Part shown: positions 62,912 to 64,000 of the stretch, in pieces
Numbering within the stretch: the first letter of the stretch is position 1
Layout of the letters: the number at the start of each line of letters is the position of its first letter
Origin: Aurantiacibacter poecillastricola
Lineage (GTDB): Bacteria; Pseudomonadota; Alphaproteobacteria; Sphingomonadales; Sphingomonadaceae
NCBI RefSeq assembly: GCF_030730945.1
Contig: NZ_JAVAMS010000001.1
Span: forward strand, 496,001-560,000
DNA: 64,000 nucleotides
Direction of reading: 5' to 3'
Notes under the pieces: model-generated
Told to the model about the DNA's origin: nothing
The model's input: only the letters and a program-made list of their open reading frames with translations
The model's database searches: none
Program-made: the position numbers and the translations under genes

Positions 62912-62930
62912 AATTGCAAGACTCGCAATT
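62912..62930. promoter_or_regulatory. Inverted repeat in the carD upstream region
   Basis: AATTGC and GCAATT are separated by 7 bases. A TATAAG at 62946-62951 could be a -10 element, but no good -35 is found at the right distance. The 202-base gap also contains a long untranslated leader with no recognisable structure. Confidence 0.3.
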
Positions 62931-63103
62931 AAGTTACGAATCTGTTATAAGCTGGCGGCAACTGCATGATCTTCGTTGATCGGCAGGCCGATAGGAAGGC
63001 AGGTCCCCGCTTCTAGCCACAGAACTGGTCTTGCGAATACGTCGCTTCCATTAGCGGCGCGCAGGAGCTTTTCGCTGCGGGGCGGCTGAAGAAAGGAATG
63101 TAC

Positions 63104-63637
63104 ATGGCTGCAAACGCAAACGCCTTCGATGTGGGCGATTACGTTGTTTATCCCAAGCATGGTGTGGGTCGCGTCATCGAGTTGCAGAGCGAGGAAATCG
63201 CCGGAATGCAGCTCGAACTCTACGTTCTCCGGTTCGAGAAAGAGCGGATGACGCTGCGCGTCCCGGTCAACAAGGTGGAGAGCATCGGCATGCGCAAGCT
63301 TTCCAGCGACAAGACGCTGAAGGAAGCGATGGAAACGCTGAAGGGCAAGCCCAAGGTCAAGCGCACAATGTGGTCGCGCCGCGCGCAGGAATACGAGGCC
63401 AAGATCAATTCCGGCGACCTGGTTTCGATCGCCGAAGTGACGCGCGACCTGTTCCGCCCGGAAGACCAGCCGGAACAGAGCTATTCCGAACGTCAGATCT
63501 TCGAAGCGGCCTCCAGCCGCCTCGCCCGCGAACTCGCCGCGATGGAAAAGACGGACGAGCCTACTGCGCTCACCAAGATCCTCGACGTGCTGAAAGAGCA
63601 CGCGCCGCAATATTACGAGAACACCGAGGAAGCCTGA
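63104..63637 (+). CDS. carD: CarD-family transcriptional regulator
   Basis: A 177-residue RNA-polymerase-binding protein. The N-terminal Tudor-like RID domain runs from about 10 to 60 (FDVGDYVVYPKHGVGRVIEL, then LRVPVNKVESIGMRKL). The C-terminal helical DNA-binding domain contains WSRRAQEYEAKINSGDL and the YSERQIFEAA helix. CarD stabilises promoter open complexes at rRNA and other promoters. ATG 63104 is preferred because AAAGGA abuts the ATG at 63098 but is 6 nt from 63104. Confidence 0.93.
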   Translation: MAANANAFDVGDYVVYPKHGVGRVIELQSEEIAGMQLELYVLRFEKERMTLRVPVNKVESIGMRKLSSDKTLKEAMETLKGKPKVKRTMWSRRAQEYEAKINSGDLVSIAEVTRDLFRPEDQPEQSYSERQIFEAASSRLARELAAMEKTDEPTALTKILDVLKEHAPQYYENTEEA

Positions 63638-63663
63638 GCGCAGCCTCGCCAATCGTGATCTCG

Positions 63664-63698
63664 AAAAGGGCCGTTCGCCAGGTGCGAGCGGCCTTTTT
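63664..63698 (+). terminator. Terminator after carD
   Basis: Fifteen-base arms (63664-63678 and 63684-63698) pair almost fully with two wobbles around a 5-nt loop and end in TTTTT, 27 nt after the carD stop. Confidence 0.87.
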
Positions 63699-63757
63699 CA
63701 TGCCTGCAGCGGCGTCTCTCCGTTCCATCGACCCTCGAACCCCATCGACGAAGGACT

Positions 63758-63786
63758 TTGCAGCTCGGCCCTCCTTGGTGTATTGT
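63758..63786 (+). promoter_or_regulatory. Sigma-70-type promoter candidate for the last gene
   Basis: TTGCAG, an exact 17-base spacer, and TATTGT. A start near 63793 leaves about 24 nt to the ATG, with GGAGG inside. Confidence 0.45.
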
Positions 63787-63816
63787 CTTCATAATACGCA
63801 ACGGAGGAAAACGGGA

Positions 63817-64000
63817 ATGCGGATCGGAACACTCTTGCGCCGGATTGCCCCGGTGGTCGCGATTTCGGCGGCTGCCGGGCTGGCTGCCTGCGACAATGTG
63901 AACGTGGAATTCGAAAGCGACGGTGTGCCGCTGGCCGAACTCGACATGAGCGCCGCGCCCACCGAAGTCGCCCTCGCTTCGCCCGATACCGTCATCATCA
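63817..64000 (+). CDS. Lipoprotein, N-terminal part (runs off the window)
   Basis: The first 61 residues of a secreted lipoprotein. ATG 63817 has GGAGG 9 nt upstream. The signal ends in LAAC (Cys at residue 25). The start of the mature part (VNVEFESDGVPLAELDMS) resembles head GIN-domain lipoproteins, but too little is visible to decide. The frame is open to the last base. Confidence 0.7.
   Translation, partial: MRIGTLLRRIAPVVAISAAAGLAACDNVNVEFESDGVPLAELDMSAAPTEVALASPDTVII

Noticed and set aside
1..64000. CRISPR arrays, prophage, insertion sequences, integrons, tRNA or rRNA genes, secondary-metabolite cluster
   Set aside because: I found no repeat-spacer array, transposase or integrase frame, tRNA-like cloverleaf or biosynthetic assembly genes; PhzF alone is not evidence for phenazine synthesis.

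Overview
The window is a GC-rich, densely coded bacterial chromosome segment. Gene content points to an alphaproteobacterium of the Sphingomonadales, most likely an Erythrobacteraceae member. Indicators are SciP (DUF1153) and TrcR (DUF1013) cell-cycle regulators, a DUF1192 protein, CarD next to a Suv3-like helicase, S4 protein and FdxA, a COQ7-type hydroxylase, DUF3035 and DUF6265 proteins, and an M23 peptidase/bactofilin pair. There is no rRNA, tRNA, CRISPR, prophage or insertion sequence. This is mostly ordinary core chromosome, and I did not find a clear new multi-gene system; the leads are mainly regulatory or architectural.

Layout: 1-5.5 kb, dipeptidase (partial), ribF, ileS, lspA and a DUF3035 lipoprotein, all plus strand. 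5.7-14.2 kb, a CBS/CorC membrane protein, an OmpA-like protein, CysQ-like phosphatase, sucC, ExoD, DUF6265, etfBA and a periplasmic TonB-C-like protein. 14.2-20.2 kb (minus), an HlyD adaptor, an RND pump with an unusual central insertion, and DUF445. 20.4-24.2 kb, GlsB-type protein, the sciP operon, mnmA, and a small protein divergent from a serine hydrolase. 24.2-26.6 kb (minus), pdxH, a CDF transporter and PhzF with 4-nt overlaps. 26.7-29.5 kb, a DnaJ-type co-chaperone, YihY and fabI. 29.5-38.2 kb (minus), a housekeeping block: proA, aldo/keto reductase, nadD, rsfS, rlmH, an EnvC-like activator, CtpA-type protease, dsbB, coq7 and a periplasmic unknown.

38.4-40 kb carries the M23 peptidase overlapping a bactofilin. 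40-45 kb (minus) holds trcR, a glycosyltransferase/phosphoesterase pair that looks like the Agt/PlcP lipid-remodelling module, an unknown 301-aa protein and a quinone oxidoreductase. 45-52.2 kb (plus) has DUF1192, clpA, an M1 aminopeptidase and the ligase-associated exonuclease/DNA ligase pair. 52.2-58.5 kb (minus) has a second M23 peptidase, then a compressed operon hemB-GNAT-spermidine-synthase-like-gamma carbonic anhydrase-DUF167. 58.7-64 kb (plus) has the Suv3-like helicase, S4 protein, fdxA, a second YihY, carD and the start of a lipoprotein.

Common themes are envelope and cell-cycle biology (three LytM/M23-family proteins, bactofilin, EnvC, CtpA, SciP, TrcR, two CtrA-box-like sites) and core metabolism. 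Many neighbours overlap by 1-20 nt, suggesting translational coupling. No stretch above 300 bases lacks a gene; the longest gap (5437-5721) carries a hairpin-rich dispersed repeat. Functional statements rest on recognising families by eye, not on database searches.
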